Of a DNA stretch of 5,343 nucleotides, positions 3,879 to 5,343 are shown in pieces. Numbering within the stretch: position 1 is the first letter of the stretch; every line of letters starts with the position of its first letter. Under the pieces are notes generated by a model. It was not told where the DNA came from, did no database searches, and worked only from the letters and a program-made list of their open reading frames with translations. Origin of the DNA: DAOUAJ01 sp034433615 (lineage in GTDB: Bacteria > Chloroflexota > Anaerolineae > DUEN01); NCBI GenBank assembly GCA_034433615.1, contig DAOUAJ010000003.1, positions 1-5,343 of the forward strand, in the 5' to 3' direction. Both the position numbers and the translations under genes were made by a program.

Positions 3879-3905
3879 CAGGTGATGAAGAGTGGCCTGG
3901 CTCCT

Positions 3906-5312
3906 TCATCTCTCGGCCGCCTCCAGGCGCGCCGCTGCTTCCACGGCCTCGTCAATCGTGCCTACCATGTAGAATGCCTGCTCAGGCAGCGCGTCGTGCT
4001 TTCCCTCCAGGATCTCCTTGAAGCCGCGCACCGTCTCTCGGATGGGGACGTAGCGGCCCGGCCGGCCGGTGAACGCTTCAGCCACGAACATCGGTTGAGA
4101 AAGAAAACGCTGGATTTTGCGGGCCCGGGCCACCGTGAGCTTATCTTCTTCACTCAACTCCTCTATGCCCAAAATGGCGATCACGTCAGAGAGGTCCTTG
4201 TAGCGTTGCAATACCCGCTGCACGCCCCGGGCCACATTGTAGTGCTCCTCGCCCACGATGCGGGGATCCAGGATGCGGCTGGTGGAGGCCAGGGGGTCCA
4301 CCGCCGGGTAGATGCCCATTTCGGAGATGGAGCGCTCCAGGACGATGGTGGCGTCCAGATGGGCGAAAGTGGCTACCGGAGCGGGGTCGGTGATGTCGTC
4401 GGCAGGGACGTACACCGCCTGCATGGAGGTGATCGAACCTTTCCTGGTGCTGACGATTCGCTCCTGGAGTTCGCCCATGTCGGTCCCCAGGGTCGGCTGG
4501 TAGCCTACGGCGCTAGGCATCCGCCCCATTAAAGCCGAGACCTCCATACCGGCCATGACGAAGCGGTAGATGTTATCAATGAACAGCAAGACGTCCCGGC
4601 CCTCGTCGCGGAAATACTCAGCCATGGTCAGCCCGGTGAGCCCTACCCGGAAGCGCACCCCCGGCGGCTCATTCATCTGGCCAAAGACCATCGCCACCTT
4701 GTCTATAACGCCCGATTCACGCATCTCGTACCACAGGTCGTTGCCCTCGCGAGAGCGTTCACCCACACCGGCAAAGACTGAATAGCCTTTGTGCACGGTG
4801 GCAAAGGTGCGGATCAGCTCCATGATGATGACGGTCTTGCCCACGCCGGCGCCGCCAAAGACGCCGGTTTTGCCGCCGCGAGTGAAGGGGGCAATCAGGT
4901 CAATCACCTTCAGACCGGTCTCCAGGAACTCCGGCTGGGTCACCTGCTCCTCAAAAGAGGGAGCCGGACGATGGACGGGGTAGTAGTCTTCGGCCACGAC
5001 CTTCCCCTGCTCGTCAATTGGCTCCCCCAGGACATTGAAAACCCGGCCCAGGGTGGCAGGCCCGACCGGCACCTTGATCGGGGCACCGGTGGCGAAGGCC
5101 GGCATCCCTCGCTGCAGGCCATCAGTGGTGTCCATAGCGAGACAGCGCACCCAGTCGCGCCCCAGGTGTTGTTGTACCTCCAGGACCAGCTTGTGCCCGT
5201 CTCTGGGCACTTCCACCGCATCGTAGATCTCGGGCAGTTCCCCGGCAGGGAACTCCACGTCCACCACCGGCCCCATAATCTGAACGACCCGCCCGCGTGC
5301 ACCCTCGGCCAT
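3906..5312 (-). CDS. atpD: F1Fo ATP synthase beta subunit
   Basis: 468 residues, full length. It is the catalytic subunit of F1, binding ATP/ADP in the cytoplasmic head. The beta-barrel start GRVVQIMGPVVDVEFP, Walker A GGAGVGKT (about 153-160), GERSREGNDLWYEM with the catalytic Glu (about 184-197), Walker B DVLLFID (about 240-246), then SALMGRMPSAVGYQPTL are all present. The motif usually written DELSEED reads EELSEED (about 384-390). The Walker B follow-on reads IYRFVMAGMEVSA where I expect IFRF[T/V]QAG; a mild family variant. Start: two adjacent ATGs (5315 and 5312). AGGAGG (5318-5323) leaves two bases to the first and five to the second, so 5312 is chosen. atpG presumably precedes it beyond the window; a TGA at 5335-5337 could be its stop. 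Confidence 0.98.
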   Translation of the reverse strand: MAEGARGRVVQIMGPVVDVEFPAGELPEIYDAVEVPRDGHKLVLEVQQHLGRDWVRCLAMDTTDGLQRGMPAFATGAPIKVPVGPATLGRVFNVLGEPIDEQGKVVAEDYYPVHRPAPSFEEQVTQPEFLETGLKVIDLIAPFTRGGKTGVFGGAGVGKTVIIMELIRTFATVHKGYSVFAGVGERSREGNDLWYEMRESGVIDKVAMVFGQMNEPPGVRFRVGLTGLTMAEYFRDEGRDVLLFIDNIYRFVMAGMEVSALMGRMPSAVGYQPTLGTDMGELQERIVSTRKGSITSMQAVYVPADDITDPAPVATFAHLDATIVLERSISEMGIYPAVDPLASTSRILDPRIVGEEHYNVARGVQRVLQRYKDLSDVIAILGIEELSEEDKLTVARARKIQRFLSQPMFVAEAFTGRPGRYVPIRETVRGFKEILEGKHDALPEQAFYMVGTIDEAVEAAARLEAAER

Positions 5313-5317
5313 CATAT

Positions 5318-5323
5318 CCTCCT
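5318..5323 (-). promoter_or_regulatory. atpD ribosome binding site (AGGAGG)
   Basis: A perfect AGGAGG on the minus strand, spaced five bases from ATG 5312 and two from ATG 5315. It decides for the second ATG. Confidence 0.75.
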
Positions 5324-5343
5324 CTTCCTCAAGTTCAGGCCAC

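Noticed and set aside
3882..4532. 216-codon plus-strand frame opposite atpD
   Set aside because: atpD is unambiguous on the other strand; the product is a His/Gly/Arg-rich shadow.
5325..5333. Third copy of TTCCTCAAG upstream of atpD as evidence of another insertion
   Set aside because: Only nine bases and no inverted-repeat ends near it; CTTGAGGAA is probably a ribosome-binding context recurring by function. It slightly weakens the direct-repeat argument at 3612-3733.

Overview
The window joins two very different pieces of bacterial DNA. The right part (about 1989-5343, minus strand) is housekeeping backbone: atpD (F1 beta), a probable 49-residue ORF, atpC (F1 epsilon) and mreB, all read right to left. 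The order atpD-atpC-mreB and the style of the MreB N-terminus suggest a member of the Chloroflexota (Anaerolineae-like). That placement rests on remembered gene order and protein style, not on a search.

The left part (1 to about 1792, plus strand) reads as an integron cassette array without a visible integrase. Three attC-like sites (25-137, 748-869, 1698-1792) flank two two-gene cassettes. Cassette 1 (132-863) carries a DUF4258/BECR-like protein and a DUF2283 protein. Cassette 2 (864-1786) carries a DUF4160 protein and a DUF2442 protein. Both are toxin-antitoxin-like pairs of the kind that stabilise chromosomal cassette arrays. The best evidence is a circularisation test. The first bases of each cassette, placed after the G that ends it, restore pairing with that cassette's own R'' box. 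Pairing is perfect for cassette 2 (GCCTAAC with GTTAGGC) and near-perfect for cassette 1. The array orientation puts any integrase to the left of the window.

Inside cassette 2 a 202-bp MITE-like element (960-1161) has inverted-repeat ends and an 8-bp target duplication (TTTTACGG). It sits between codons of the DUF4160 gene. Removing it with one duplicate rebuilds a canonical DUF4160 N-terminus starting at ATG 934. As it stands, the old start runs into a stop inside the element. A TTG inside the element may now start a chimeric protein in the same frame.

A second, smaller candidate insertion (3622-3723) lies between atpD and atpC, flanked by a direct repeat that duplicates the atpC ribosome binding site. 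Without it, the 49-residue ORF would end inside the atpC Shine-Dalgarno sequence, as in a tightly packed operon. A third structured repeat, a 75-bp palindrome (3025-3099), separates atpC from mreB. A possible 39-residue ORF with a good ribosome binding site and a TATAAT box (1840-1983) fills the junction between the array and mreB.
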